Assembly (NCBI GenBank): GCA_900770295.1
Contig: CAAGJQ010000153.1
Coordinates: 62,001-126,000, forward strand
Length of the DNA: 64,000 nt
Origin: an uncultured Oscillibacter sp.
GTDB lineage: Bacteria; Bacillota; Clostridia; Oscillospirales; Oscillospiraceae
Reading direction: 5' to 3'
The notes below the pieces were generated by a model. The model worked only from the letters and a program-made list of their open reading frames with translations, made no database searches and was not told the origin of the DNA. Shown here piece by piece: positions 40,200-48,518 of this stretch. Made by a program: the position numbers and the translations under genes. Position 1 is the first letter of the stretch. Each line of letters opens with the position of its first letter.

Positions 40200-41210
40200 T
40201 CAAAGCTCCCGCTGCCCGGTGCTGGAGAGAGACTCCAGGATCTGATAGCGGTCCATTTCAAAGGTCTTGGTGGTGCTCAGGGCCTCCTCCATGTCCAGGT
40301 CGATGATGCGGCCGTCTCTGGTGGCGATGACGCGGTTGCCGCGCCCTTCCGCCAGAGCTATCACGGCTTCATAGCCCATGCGGCTGGCGGTCTCGCGGTC
40401 CCGGGCGGAGGGAGAACCGCCCCGCTGGATATGGCCCAGCACCGTGACCCGGGGATCGATGCCGATCTCCTCGTGGATGCGCTTGCCGATCTCCAGGGCG
40501 CTGCCCGCGCCCTCGGCCACCACGATCATGTAGTGGGTGGTCCCGGCCAGACGGGCACGGCGGATCTTCTCCACGATGTCCCGGTCGAAATTGATCTCAC
40601 GCTCGGGGATCAGGACGGCGGTGGCGCCCACGGCGATGCCCACATACAGGGCCAGGTAGCCAGCGTGCCGGCCCATGACCTCCACCACGGAGCAGCGCTC
40701 GTGGGACTGCATGGTGTCCCGCAGCTTGTCGATGCACTCGATGGCGGTGTTGCAGGCAGTGTCGAAGCCGATGGTGTAGTGAGAGCAGCCGATGTCGTTG
40801 TCAATGGTGGCGGGGACGCCTACCACCTGCAGAGAGTGCCCGGCCTCAGCCGCCTGGCGGCTAAGGGCCAGAGCACCCCGGAAGGTGCCGTCGCCGCCGA
40901 TGGCCACAATGCCGTCCAGTCCCAGCAGCTTGCAGGTGGACAGCGCCTTGGCGCGGCCGCTCTCCTGCATGAATTCTTCGCTGCGGGCGGTATACAGCAT
41001 GGTGCCGCCCTTATTAATAATGTGGCTGACGCTGGATGCGTCCATGTTGATAAAATCGCTGTTGATGAGACCGTTCCAGCCTCTGCGGATACCGATGCAG
41101 TCGATCCCGCGGCCCACGGCAGTCCGTACCACCGCACGGACCGCGGCGTTCATACCGGGAGCATCGCCGCCGCTGGTCAGAACGCCGATGCGCTTTACCT
41201 GTTTCTCCAT
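40200..41210 (-). CDS. pfkA: ATP-dependent 6-phosphofructokinase
   Basis: Phosphorylates fructose 6-phosphate to the 1,6-bisphosphate in glycolysis, in the cytoplasm. The 336-residue length is close to bacterial PfkA. The ATP site GVLTSGGDAPGMNAA is at residues 9-23; GGDGTF (Gly-Gly-Asp-Gly indicates ATP rather than pyrophosphate preference) and the substrate/catalytic PATIDNDI follow. EVMGRHAGYLAL and GHIQRGGSPSARD are also present. ATG 41210 follows GGAGGAG. A consensus promoter lies about 100 bases upstream. The gene is alone, convergent with the siroheme reductase gene. Confidence 0.95.
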   Translation of the reverse strand: MEKQVKRIGVLTSGGDAPGMNAAVRAVVRTAVGRGIDCIGIRRGWNGLINSDFINMDASSVSHIINKGGTMLYTARSEEFMQESGRAKALSTCKLLGLDGIVAIGGDGTFRGALALSRQAAEAGHSLQVVGVPATIDNDIGCSHYTIGFDTACNTAIECIDKLRDTMQSHERCSVVEVMGRHAGYLALYVGIAVGATAVLIPEREINFDRDIVEKIRRARLAGTTHYMIVVAEGAGSALEIGKRIHEEIGIDPRVTVLGHIQRGGSPSARDRETASRMGYEAVIALAEGRGNRVIATRDGRIIDLDMEEALSTTKTFEMDRYQILESLSSTGQREL

Positions 41211-41307
41211 ATGACTCCTCCGTGCTTCTTTGAAATACAGCGGCTTTCCTGTAACTGGCGGGGCCTGTGGCAGCAGGGAGTCCCGGACGTGGAAAGCTGT
41301 TGATTCG

Positions 41308-41336
41308 AATATACATTTTCAACCTTTTGCTGTCAA
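41308..41336 (-). promoter_or_regulatory. pfkA promoter
   Basis: Minus strand: TTGACA, 17-base spacer, TATATT. A TTTTCAA/TTGAAAA inverted repeat spans the -35 and spacer. It lies in the 328-base gap 41211-41538, which otherwise contains only a terminator hairpin. Confidence 0.8.
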
Positions 41337-41411
41337 GAGATTGAAAACGGAAAAGGAAAATCCTTCCGAAAACGATTAACCTTATAAAAACTGTATGAAA
41401 GGAAAAACAGC

Positions 41412-41449
41412 AAAAAATCACGCCGCAAGTGTGCGCGGCGTGATTTTTT
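41412..41449. terminator. Bidirectional-type hairpin between the TrmH-type gene and pfkA promoter
   Basis: AAAAAATCACGCCGC/GCGGCGTGATTTTTT with a short loop, A- and T-runs on both sides. On the minus strand it ends the methyltransferase transcript before the pfkA promoter. Confidence 0.85.
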
Positions 41450-41538
41450 GGGACATGGTAAAATTTTGCGTAATATTTTTGTGAGTTCTGCATAAGTGAT
41501 ATCTTCCGGCCCATGAACACGTCCGGCAAAAGATAGGA

Positions 41539-42388
41539 TCACGCAGGGTCTGATGAATCCGGGCGAACTCTGAGCTGCCAGAAAGCGACTGCGCTGGCAG
41601 CGGCCACATTCAGGGAGTCCACCTGATGCGCCATGGGGATACGTACAGTGTAATCGCAGTCCGCAATCGTGCGGGAAGCCAGACCGTCTCCCTCCGTGCC
41701 CAGCACAATGGCCAGCTTTTCCTCCGCTATAAGGCGCGTGTCCTCAATGCTGATGGCGGTATCACTTCAAGGCCATGGCGGCGGTTTTGAAGCCCAGACT
41801 TTGCAGACGACGAAGCCCGGGCTGCGGCCATTCGGACGGCTGACTGCCGATGCGGGTCCACGGGATCTGAAAAACAGTCCCCATGCTGACCCGCACCGCA
41901 CGGCGGTACAGCGGGTCGCTGCAGGTGGGCGTGACCAGCACGGCGTCCAGATTCAGGGCTGCGGCGGAGCGAAAGATCGCGCCGATGTTGGTGGAGTCCA
42001 CAATGCCCTCCAGGACTGCGATCCGCCGCGCGTTGGCACACAACTCCTCCACGCTGGGCAGTTTCGGACGGCGCATGGCGCACAGCACGCCCCGGGTCAG
42101 CTGATAGCCGGTCAGCTCCGCCAGAAGCTCCCGGTCAGCCGTATAGACGGGAACGTCTCCACAGCGGTCGATGATGGTATGAGCCTGGCCGGTGATCTGC
42201 CTGCGCTCCATCAAAAGAGAGACCGGCTCATATCCGGCATCCAGGGCGCGCCCGATCACCTTGGGACTCTCCGCGATAAAGATGCCTCTCTCCTGTTCCG
42301 CCCGGCTGCGCAGCTGGGCCTCCGTCAGGCGGGCAAATACATCCAGTTCAGGTGCTGCAAGGTCGTTGATCTCAATAAGATGCGGCAT
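41539..42388 (-). pseudogene. TrmH/SpoU-type RNA 2'-O-methyltransferase, frameshifted
   Basis: The product would methylate ribose 2'-OH in rRNA or tRNA. From ATG 42388 (AGGAGAAATCT site) the frame encodes the N-terminal substrate-binding part (PHLIEINDLAAPELDVF...) and the first SpoU motif (GIVDSTNIGAIFRSAAAL). It then ends at a TGA at 41762-41764 just after GFKTAAMALK. Shifting by one base there restores a perfect SpoU C-terminus: DTAISIEDTRL, then LAIVLGTEGDGLA and VRIPMAHQVDSLNVAAASAV, to a stop at 41539-41541. The joined protein would be about 282 residues. One extra T in AAGTGAT explains it. The C-terminal half carries the SAM-binding trefoil knot, so the uncorrected product is probably inactive. 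A sequencing error is possible. Confidence 0.88.
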
Positions 42389-42702
42389 AGATTTCTCCTC
42401 CGGTATCCAACAGCTCCGGTCAAACAACGGCGGATATCTGGTTAAGCCTCCCGCGTCTGCGGACACTTCCGGCGTGTTTGAAACGCGGGTTGCTTTTTGG
42501 GGAACTGTACGGTTAAAATGAAATGGGATTATAGAGTATTATACTATCAGTCCCGAAAAGATACAACCCGGAGCGGCCGGGATGACCGCCTGATTCCGGC
42601 GGGGACAGGAAAGGAACGGCGATAAGGAAGCCGTTTATGGAGATACTATATCATATGGTGCGGACAGAGGGCGTCTGCGCTGTCAGGAAAAGGGGTAGGA
42701 AT
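42389..42702. other. Divergent gap with the methyltransferase promoter
   Basis: The minus-strand promoter TTGTAT, 17-base spacer, TATAAT lies at 42538-42566 for the methyltransferase. The side facing the cysteine hydrolase holds no clear promoter; an AT-rich GGAGATACTATATCATATGG is at 42637-42656. No further gene is seen. Confidence 0.55.
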
Positions 42703-43155
42703 ATGAAGATTCTGCTTGCTGTTGATGTACAGAGAGAATTTCAGGATCAAAATGGCCGGTACGATCAGATCGTATCCTATATCCGGAGCGCCGGTGAAAA
42801 ATATGACCTGGTGTATGCCACCGTGTGTGCCAACAGCCCGGACTCTCCGTTTGCCAGACATCATGTATGGATGGATTGTCTCGACGGCGTGGAACCTCTG
42901 GCATTCTCCGCCGATAAGGTCGTGGTGAAATACAGCTATGGATGTCTGGATTACAGCTGGCTGGACCCGAAGGACCACTACGACATCATCGGCTTCAACA
43001 CGGACTGCTGCGTACTGAAGGTGGCCCTTGACCTGTTTGACCGGGGATACGATTTCCACGTGCTGACCGATTACTGCTATTCCTCCAGCGGAGAAGAGGA
43101 GCATCGGCGGGGTGTGGCGGTGCTGCGGGATCTGCTGGGACAGATGGTCAAATGA
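42703..43155 (+). CDS. Isochorismatase-like cysteine hydrolase
   Basis: A 150-residue cytoplasmic hydrolase of the isochorismatase/nicotinamidase fold. The catalytic triad is visible: D8 (LLAVDVQREF), K76 (VVVKYSYG) and the nucleophilic Cys in GFNTDCCV (C103). Family members hydrolyse isochorismate, nicotinamide, ureas or N-carbamoyl compounds; the pocket residues do not allow a choice. ATG 42703 follows AAAGGGGTAGG, rather than the upstream in-frame ATG 42637. It stands alone before a strong terminator shared with the convergent small gene. Confidence 0.85.
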   Translation: MKILLAVDVQREFQDQNGRYDQIVSYIRSAGEKYDLVYATVCANSPDSPFARHHVWMDCLDGVEPLAFSADKVVVKYSYGCLDYSWLDPKDHYDIIGFNTDCCVLKVALDLFDRGYDFHVLTDYCYSSSGEEEHRRGVAVLRDLLGQMVK

Positions 43156-43161
43156 TCATGG

Positions 43162-43200
43162 AAAGACAGCCCCGCCTCTTTTCAGAGGCGGGGCTGTTTC
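43162..43200. terminator. Bidirectional terminator after the cysteine hydrolase
   Basis: ACAGCCCCGCCTCT/AGAGGCGGGGCTGT stem with a 4-base loop, A- and T-runs on both flanks. Confidence 0.88.
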
Positions 43201-43399
43201 AGCCATCCGTATCTCCCGCGGAACCGTCGCCCTTTAGCTTGTGATAGACTTTCATATGCGGGCCGCTGGTGCCGGGAATGACGGGCTTTGCGTGGGCTTT
43301 GCCGCTCTTGGCTTTTCCCTGGATTTCCTGGACCGGCGGCATATCATTGCGGGGCTGCATGTGGGTCCAGTCCGGACGGGCCATTCCTTTTTTCGCCAT
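43199..43399 (-). CDS. Small basic conserved hypothetical protein
   Basis: A 66-residue hydrophilic protein, Lys/Pro/Gly-rich and without membrane segments or Cys, starting MAKKGMARPDWTHMQPRND and containing GKAKSGKAHAKPVIPGTSG. ATG 43399 has GAGGTGATCTC upstream. The low-complexity basic composition and good start signals suggest a real small protein, possibly nucleic-acid or ribosome associated, but I know no function. It ends inside the terminator shared with the cysteine hydrolase. Confidence 0.65.
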   Translation of the reverse strand: MAKKGMARPDWTHMQPRNDMPPVQEIQGKAKSGKAHAKPVIPGTSGPHMKVYHKLKGDGSAGDTDG

Positions 43400-43465
43400 G
43401 AGATCACCTCAGGAGTAGTGTGCCCGGTGAGGCGGAAAGCTATCCGGGCCTGTGCGGGGAGCTGC

Positions 43466-45277
43466 TCATGTGGCGAATCCCGCGTACTGCGTCATGTACA
43501 GCTCATAGTATTTGCCCTTCCGCGCCAGCAGTTCCTCGTGCGTTCCCTGTTCCACGATCCGCCCCTGATCCATGACCACGATGAGGTCGGCATCCCGGAT
43601 GGTGGACAGGCGGTGGGCGATGATGATGCTGGTGCGGTTTTTCATCACCAGCCGCATGGCGTCCTGAATGGCCTTTTCCGTTCGGGTGTCCACGTTGGAG
43701 GTGGCCTCGTCCAGAATCAGAATGCGGGGGTCCGCGATGAAAGCCCTGGCGATGGCCAGCAGCTGGCGCTGCCCCTGGCTGATGATCGTGCCGCCGCCGG
43801 TCAGAACTGTATCCCAGCCCTGGGGCAGCAGACGGAGCAGCTCATCGCAGCGGCTCATCTCCACCGCCGCGTCCAGCTGGGTCTGGCCGGCGTCCGGGTT
43901 TCCGTAAGTCAGGTTGTTCCGGATGGTATCGGAGAACAGGACCGTGTCCTGCAGGACGATGGCGATCTCCCTCCGCAGGCTGCTTCTTGAGATGTCATGA
44001 ATATTCCGGGTGCCGATCCGGATCTCACCGCTGTCCGGGTCGTAGAAGCGCATCAGCAGATTGACCACAGTGGTTTTGCCGCTGCCGGTGGCCCCCACCA
44101 GCGCCACCTTTTTCCCGGACGGCACCGTCAGAGTGAAGTCCCGCAGCACCGGGTGTCCCGGCTGATAGGAAAAGGTCACGTCACGGAAGGATACCGCCGC
44201 GCTCTCGTCCTCCGGCAGAGAACCGCCGCGTTTGTCCTCGTCCGCCTCGTCCAGGAGGATGAACACCCGCTCGGCGCCGGCGATGGCGGTCTGTACCTGG
44301 CCGTAGATCTGCGCGATTTCATTGATGGGCCGGCTGAACTGTTTGGCGTACACGATGAAAGCCGAGATCACGCCCACGGAGATCATCCCCCGGACGGCAA
44401 ACCAGCCGCCGAACACCGTGATAATGACGAACCCGACATTTCCGATGCAGTTCATCACGGGGCCCATGACACCGCTGAAGATGTCCGTCCGGATGCCCGC
44501 TTTCGTCAGGTCATCTGAGGTGGCGCAGAACTCCTCCGTGGTCAGCGCCTGGTGGTTGTAGGCCACCACCGTCCGGTAACCGGAGACCATCTCCTCCACC
44601 GTGCCGTTTAGCTCTCCCAGAAGCCGCTGACGGCGCCGGGAGAATTTCCGGACCTTCGCGGACAGGAATTTGGTGGCCGCCACCGTCAGCAGCACCGTCA
44701 CACAGCTCAAAAGCGCCAGCTGCCAGCAGTACCAGAGCATCATCGCCACGGTCCCGCACACCATCAGCACGCCGGAGAACAGGGAGGGCAGAGACTGGGA
44801 GACCGTGGTGGAGATGTTCTCAATGTCGTTGGTCATACGGCTCATGATATCCCCGTGGGAGTGGGCGTCCAGATATCCCACGGGAAGCTCCACGATTTTC
44901 CCGAACAGCTCCTCCCGCATCCGCTTGACGATGCTCTGACTTAAGTGGGCGCTGATACGCCCTTGGATCAGCTGACTGGCGCTGTACAGCAGATAGGCCG
45001 CCAGCATCAGAAGGAGAACGGGCACCAGCGCCTCCGAACGCGCTCCGGCGATGATGTCGATGGCCCGGCTTTGGAGGCTGGGGGCATAGATGCCGCAGAG
45101 CGTGCCCAGCGCCACTGTACCCAGCATCCCGGCCACCAGCCTTTTTTCCCGGGCAAAGTAGGATGACAGCCGCCGCAGGGTATCCGCCGCATTGGCGGCA
45201 TGCTCCACTTCCGCGAAACGGGAAGCCCGGTTGTTCATGCCGGGGATATTCCGCTCCACCAGCTTTGCGTCAGCCAT
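43466..45277 (-). CDS. Heterodimeric ABC exporter subunit, catalytically intact half
   Basis: A 603-residue type IV ABC exporter half: N-terminal region, six membrane helices (about residues 45-335), then a nucleotide-binding domain. Walker A is GATGSGKTT, the signature variant is TIISQGQRQLLAIARAF, Walker B ILILDEATSNVD keeps the catalytic Glu, and the H-loop is IIIAHRLST. Its start overlaps the stop of the partner gene by eight bases, so the two are made together. The pairing of one intact and one degenerate half is the BmrCD/TM287-288 arrangement. Likely cargo is a drug, lipid or peptide; nothing in the sequence decides. Confidence 0.9.
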   Translation of the reverse strand: MADAKLVERNIPGMNNRASRFAEVEHAANAADTLRRLSSYFAREKRLVAGMLGTVALGTLCGIYAPSLQSRAIDIIAGARSEALVPVLLLMLAAYLLYSASQLIQGRISAHLSQSIVKRMREELFGKIVELPVGYLDAHSHGDIMSRMTNDIENISTTVSQSLPSLFSGVLMVCGTVAMMLWYCWQLALLSCVTVLLTVAATKFLSAKVRKFSRRRQRLLGELNGTVEEMVSGYRTVVAYNHQALTTEEFCATSDDLTKAGIRTDIFSGVMGPVMNCIGNVGFVIITVFGGWFAVRGMISVGVISAFIVYAKQFSRPINEIAQIYGQVQTAIAGAERVFILLDEADEDKRGGSLPEDESAAVSFRDVTFSYQPGHPVLRDFTLTVPSGKKVALVGATGSGKTTVVNLLMRFYDPDSGEIRIGTRNIHDISRSSLRREIAIVLQDTVLFSDTIRNNLTYGNPDAGQTQLDAAVEMSRCDELLRLLPQGWDTVLTGGGTIISQGQRQLLAIARAFIADPRILILDEATSNVDTRTEKAIQDAMRLVMKNRTSIIIAHRLSTIRDADLIVVMDQGRIVEQGTHEELLARKGKYYELYMTQYAGFAT

Positions 45278-47009
45278 TGCCGCTCTCCTCCTCTCCGATC
45301 TGGGAATGATAGATGTCCTGATAGGTCTTGCAGGACGCCAGCAGCGCTTCGTGGGTGCCGCAGGCGTCGATGCGCCCGTCCCGCAGGACCACGATGCGGT
45401 CCGCCTGTCTTACGGAGGCAATGCGCTGGGCGACGATGACCTTGGTCGCCTCCGGTTTTGCCGTATTCAGGGCCGCATACAGGTCAGCCTCCGTCTTCAG
45501 GTCCAAGGCGCTCGTCGAGTCGTCAAAAATCAGTATCTCGGCGGGCTTCAGCACCGCCCGGGCAATGGAGAGCCGCTGCTTCTGGCCGCCGGACAGGCTT
45601 GCGCCCTGCTCGGCCACCGGAGTACTGTAGCCCTCCGGCGCGGCGGAGATAAAGCCGTCCGCCTGAGCCGTCACCGCCGCGGCCCGCAGGGTGTCCTCCG
45701 GCGCCCCGGGGTCGCCCCAGGCGATGTTCTCCCCGATGGTGCGGCTGAACAGCTCACTTTTTTGCGCCGCCACGGCGATGCGGTCCCGCAGCGCTTTCTG
45801 CCGCCACGCCCGCACATCCACGCCGTCCACCAGGACCGCGCCCTCCGTCACATCGTAGAACCGGGGGATCAGGTTTACCAGCGCTGACTTGCCGCAGCCG
45901 GTGGCGCCCATGACGGCGACCGTCTCTCCTGGATGGATGGTGAGGTCGATATGGCGCAGCACGGTCCGCCCGGTGCCGGGAAAGGCAAAGGAGACGTCCC
46001 GGAACTCAATACTCCCCCGCATGGCTGTCCCACCCGCGAAATCGCCGTCGGCCAGTTCCGGCTGGCTGTCCAGGATCTCCCGGACCCGTTTCCAGGATGC
46101 CAGACCCTTGGAGATGGTCTGGAACAGCATCACCAGATTCAAAATCCCGTTGAGCATTTGAGTGGTGTACGTGATGGCCGCCATGATGGTGCCCGGCGTT
46201 GTCGCGCCGGCGCTCACCTGATAGGAGCCCGACAGCAGAAGCAGCACTACCACGAGATACATCAGCGCGTTCATCACCGGATTCGTGAAGGCGAAGATCA
46301 GCAGCACATGGAGCTGTGTTCCCACCAGGGCGTCATTGGCTTTTCCGAAACGCAGCTTTTCGTAGCTCTCCCGCACACAGGCCTTGATGACGCGGATGCC
46401 GGCCACATCCTCCTGCATGGTGCTGTTGATGCGGTCCAGCTGCTCCTGGAGCTGGAGCAGCAAGGGCCCCGCTTTGTGCAGACAGACCGCCATGCAGCCG
46501 GACAGCAGGGGAAAGGCGCACAGGAGCATCCACCCGAACTGCCGGTTCAGCCGGAACATGCAGAAGATGCTGCCGCCCATCAGCATGGTGGTGCGGATCA
46601 TACCCCGGACGAACTGGGCCACAAAGTTCTGGACCTGGGTAATGTCATTGGTGACCCGGGTGACCAGGGAACCTGTGCCGAACCGGTCCATCTGGGGGAA
46701 GGAGAAGGTCATGATCCGGCGGAAGCAGTCCTTTCGGATCTCGTTTCCGATATTCTGGCTGGACAGGTGTACAAACACATTATTCATGGAGCCGCACAGA
46801 CCGCCGAAGAACACCAGGCAGATCATGGTGAGTCCCAGCTTCAGAATCAACTCCAGTCCTCCCGCCCCGGAGGCATCCAGCTTCAGCACGCCCTCATCCA
46901 CGATCTGGCGCATCAGCCCCGGCTGGAGCAGGTCCATGGAGACCTCGCCCACCATGAACACAGCCGCGGGAATGACAAAGTGCAGATATTTTTTCACATA
47001 GTTCCACAT
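45270..47009 (-). CDS. Heterodimeric ABC exporter subunit, degenerate half
   Basis: A 579-residue exporter half with six membrane helices and a C-terminal nucleotide-binding domain (Walker A GATGCGKSAL, signature LSGGQKQRLSIARAV). Walker B reads ILIFDDSTSALD, with Asp in place of the catalytic Glu, and the H-loop His is Gln (VIVAQRIAS). This is the expected non-catalytic site of a heterodimer. ATG 47009 follows TAGGAGAAACG; upstream in-frame codons lie inside a terminator-like leader. It is the first gene of the pair. Expression may be gated by that leader hairpin. Confidence 0.9.
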   Translation of the reverse strand: MWNYVKKYLHFVIPAAVFMVGEVSMDLLQPGLMRQIVDEGVLKLDASGAGGLELILKLGLTMICLVFFGGLCGSMNNVFVHLSSQNIGNEIRKDCFRRIMTFSFPQMDRFGTGSLVTRVTNDITQVQNFVAQFVRGMIRTTMLMGGSIFCMFRLNRQFGWMLLCAFPLLSGCMAVCLHKAGPLLLQLQEQLDRINSTMQEDVAGIRVIKACVRESYEKLRFGKANDALVGTQLHVLLIFAFTNPVMNALMYLVVVLLLLSGSYQVSAGATTPGTIMAAITYTTQMLNGILNLVMLFQTISKGLASWKRVREILDSQPELADGDFAGGTAMRGSIEFRDVSFAFPGTGRTVLRHIDLTIHPGETVAVMGATGCGKSALVNLIPRFYDVTEGAVLVDGVDVRAWRQKALRDRIAVAAQKSELFSRTIGENIAWGDPGAPEDTLRAAAVTAQADGFISAAPEGYSTPVAEQGASLSGGQKQRLSIARAVLKPAEILIFDDSTSALDLKTEADLYAALNTAKPEATKVIVAQRIASVRQADRIVVLRDGRIDACGTHEALLASCKTYQDIYHSQIGEEESGNG

Positions 47010-47033
47010 ATCGTTTCTCCTAGCCGTGAGATA

Positions 47034-47115
47034 AAAAAAGACGCGGGCACAACTGGATTTACGCAGTTCTGCCACACGTCTTTTACAGTATACCACGCCT
47101 TGCGGCGGATTTCAA
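47034..47115 (-). promoter_or_regulatory. Promoter and possible transcription attenuator in front of the ABC exporter pair
   Basis: Minus strand: TTGAAA (47110-47115), 17-base spacer, TATACT (47087-47092). It is followed almost at once by an interrupted stem (AAAAGACG..GGCA..AACTG pairing with CAGTT..TGCC..CGTCTTTT) and seven Ts ending at 47034, only 24 bases before the start codon. A terminator between promoter and gene suggests conditional read-through. Confidence 0.5.
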
Positions 47116-47142
47116 AGAGATTTTATCGGCTGTGGAGAAACA

Positions 47143-47172
47143 GGGACCAGCGCCTGGACGCGGTCCCTTCTT
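47143..47172 (-). terminator. Terminator-like hairpin of the LysM-CAP gene
   Basis: GGGACCGCG/CGC.GGTCCC stem on the minus strand followed by TGTTTCT, 12-40 bases after the stop codon. Confidence 0.6.
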
Positions 47173-47183
47173 ACGTCAGAGCC

Positions 47184-47792
47184 TCATCCGATGAACATCT
47201 GGGTCCAGTAATGGCCCTGGGCCACATAGCCGACGCCGATCTGCGTATAGGAGGCATTCAAAATGTTTGCCCGGTGGCCGCTGGAGTTCATCCAGCCGTT
47301 CACAACAGCCTGCGGCGAGGAGTAGCCCTTGGCGATGTTTTCGCCGGCGGTTCGGTAGGACAGTCCAAAGGCCTTGAGCATCTGAAAGGGAGACCCATAT
47401 GTAGGGCTGGTGTGGGAGAAATAGCGGTGATCCAGCATGTCCTGGGACTTGTAGCGGGCGACTCTGGAGAGTTCCCAGTTCTCGGTCAGGGGCTTCAGGC
47501 CGTTTTGCTGCCGGATCTCATTCACCAGACGGATCACCTCACGCTCATAGCGGATGACAGAGGCATCCGGCTGCGGAATATTTAAGACCTGCCCCGGATA
47601 GATCAGATCGGGATTGCTGATTTGGGGATTGGCCTGAATCACTTCGCTGGTGCCCACCTGATAGTTTGAGGCGATCTTCCACATGGTATCGCCTTTCGCG
47701 ACTGTGTGGGAGAGGCCGGCTGCATGGACGGGAACGGCAAGCATGGAGGCGGTCAAAGCCGCAGTCATGAGGAACCTCTGGATTTTTTGCAT
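47184..47792 (-). CDS. Secreted LysM plus CAP/SCP-domain protein (YkwD-like)
   Basis: A 202-residue exported protein. The signal peptide covers residues 1-24 (ending VHAAG). A LysM peptidoglycan-binding domain spans about 28-73 (HTVAKGDTMWKIASNYQVGTS...LIYPGQVLNIP), and a CAP domain about 80-202. The CAP domain has the conserved VNEIRQQNGLKPL, SHTSPTYGSPFQM, GENIAKGY and SSGHRANILNASYTQIGVG segments. Similar proteins (YkwD) are found in the walls and spore coats of Firmicutes; a protease or lipid-binding role is proposed for CAP domains. ATG 47792 follows AAGGAGG. It is divergent from a small membrane peptide gene. Confidence 0.9.
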   Translation of the reverse strand: MQKIQRFLMTAALTASMLAVPVHAAGLSHTVAKGDTMWKIASNYQVGTSEVIQANPQISNPDLIYPGQVLNIPQPDASVIRYEREVIRLVNEIRQQNGLKPLTENWELSRVARYKSQDMLDHRYFSHTSPTYGSPFQMLKAFGLSYRTAGENIAKGYSSPQAVVNGWMNSSGHRANILNASYTQIGVGYVAQGHYWTQMFIG

Positions 47793-47841
47793 AGAAACCT
47801 CCTTGGTCGGGGGGTGGACAGGAATGATGGTCCTTAAACTC

Positions 47842-47870
47842 TTTACATCTTCTGAACACTATGGTATAAT
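47842..47870 (+). promoter_or_regulatory. Promoter of the 47942 membrane peptide
   Basis: TTTACA, 17-base spacer, TATAAT, about 70 bases before the start codon. Confidence 0.75.
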
Positions 47871-47941
47871 TTACACAGATAGAGAAGGAAGAACCAAAAT
47901 AAATTAGGCACAATATACAAAGGCGGAGAAAGGAGCTCATG

Positions 47942-48082
47942 ATGTTAGCGTTGCTGGAGAGTATGTTTTATTCATCGATCATGGTATTTGGCGTCGTGGC
48001 CCTGCTCTTGCCGCTGCTGGGGATGGCGGCGGTCACCGTCATCTATATTCTCTGCGATTTGTTTGCGCAGTTCCGGACTTGA
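47942..48082 (+). CDS. Small single-pass membrane protein
   Basis: A 46-residue protein (MLALLESMFYSSIMVFGVV...) with one long hydrophobic segment of about 25 residues and a short charged C-terminus. AAAGGAG lies six bases before ATG 47942 (an ATG three bases earlier is too close). A consensus promoter precedes it and a hairpin terminator follows at 48157. The signals are those of a real gene. Function unknown; small exporter-associated or stress membrane peptides look like this. Confidence 0.65.
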   Translation: MLALLESMFYSSIMVFGVVALLLPLLGMAAVTVIYILCDLFAQFRT

Positions 48083-48156
48083 GCGATGCCTGGCCAGGCT
48101 GCCTGCCGTAAAGACGAGCGGAATGTACAGGGATGATGACAGATAGCGTGCAGAAG

Positions 48157-48186
48157 AGAAGGACCGCCGGCGGCGGTCCTTCTTAT
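48157..48186. terminator. Terminator hairpin between two small genes
   Basis: AGAAGGACCGCC/GGCGGTCCTTCT stem with a GGC loop, TTAT on the plus strand. It sits between the plus-strand membrane peptide and the minus-strand Cys-rich peptide. Confidence 0.75.
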
Positions 48187-48275
48187 TGGATGTCTGTGCC
48201 TCACTGTGAAAGGCGGATCACCGCAGGGCCTTTTGACCCTTGCGGGACAGAGCCTTTCCGGCGGCTGCGGGAAAT

Positions 48276-48350
48276 TTAGCAGCCCAAGCCGAAATTCCGG
48301 CAGAGCATCTGCAGCAGGGCGCTGCAATCAAAACTGCTGAAACAGAACAT
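48276..48350 (-). CDS. Candidate 24-residue Cys-rich peptide
   Basis: A short frame starting MFCFSSFDCSALLQ and ending CRNFGLGC; four cysteines at positions 3, 9, 17 and 24. It has a full-strength AAAGGAGG eight bases before ATG 48350, and a promoter with a palindromic operator 35-70 bases upstream. The conjunction of signals suggests a real product, for example a metal-binding or secreted peptide, or a leader peptide. It is too short to compare with families by eye. Confidence 0.45.
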   Translation of the reverse strand: MFCFSSFDCSALLQMLCRNFGLGC

Positions 48351-48386
48351 GAATGTAGCCTCCTTTGTGATTTTCCTTGCAAGGTT

Positions 48387-48421
48387 GTTACAATTGTAAC
48401 CGATTTGTAACTATTTCGCAA
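48387..48421 (-). promoter_or_regulatory. Promoter and palindromic operator of the Cys-rich peptide
   Basis: Minus strand: TTGCGA (48416-48421), 17-base spacer, TACAAT (48393-48398). The perfect palindrome GTTACAATTGTAAC (48387-48400) covers the -10; GTTACAAA is repeated in the spacer. TACA-N2-TGTA is the core of BlaI/MecI/CopY-family operators. Confidence 0.6.
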
Positions 48422-48518
48422 ATGCAATGCCTGGAAGGAGAGGGAGAGCTTTCCGGGGTGCTGACACGGAGGAAAAAACTGTACCTGGCGCGTGGATTGT
48501 GGTATGATAATGTCTACT

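Noticed and set aside
41759..41773. Programmed +1 frameshifting in the methyltransferase gene
   Set aside because: No upstream Shine-Dalgarno-like spacer signal or following pseudoknot was seen, and the TrmH family is not known for it; kept as pseudogene or sequencing error.
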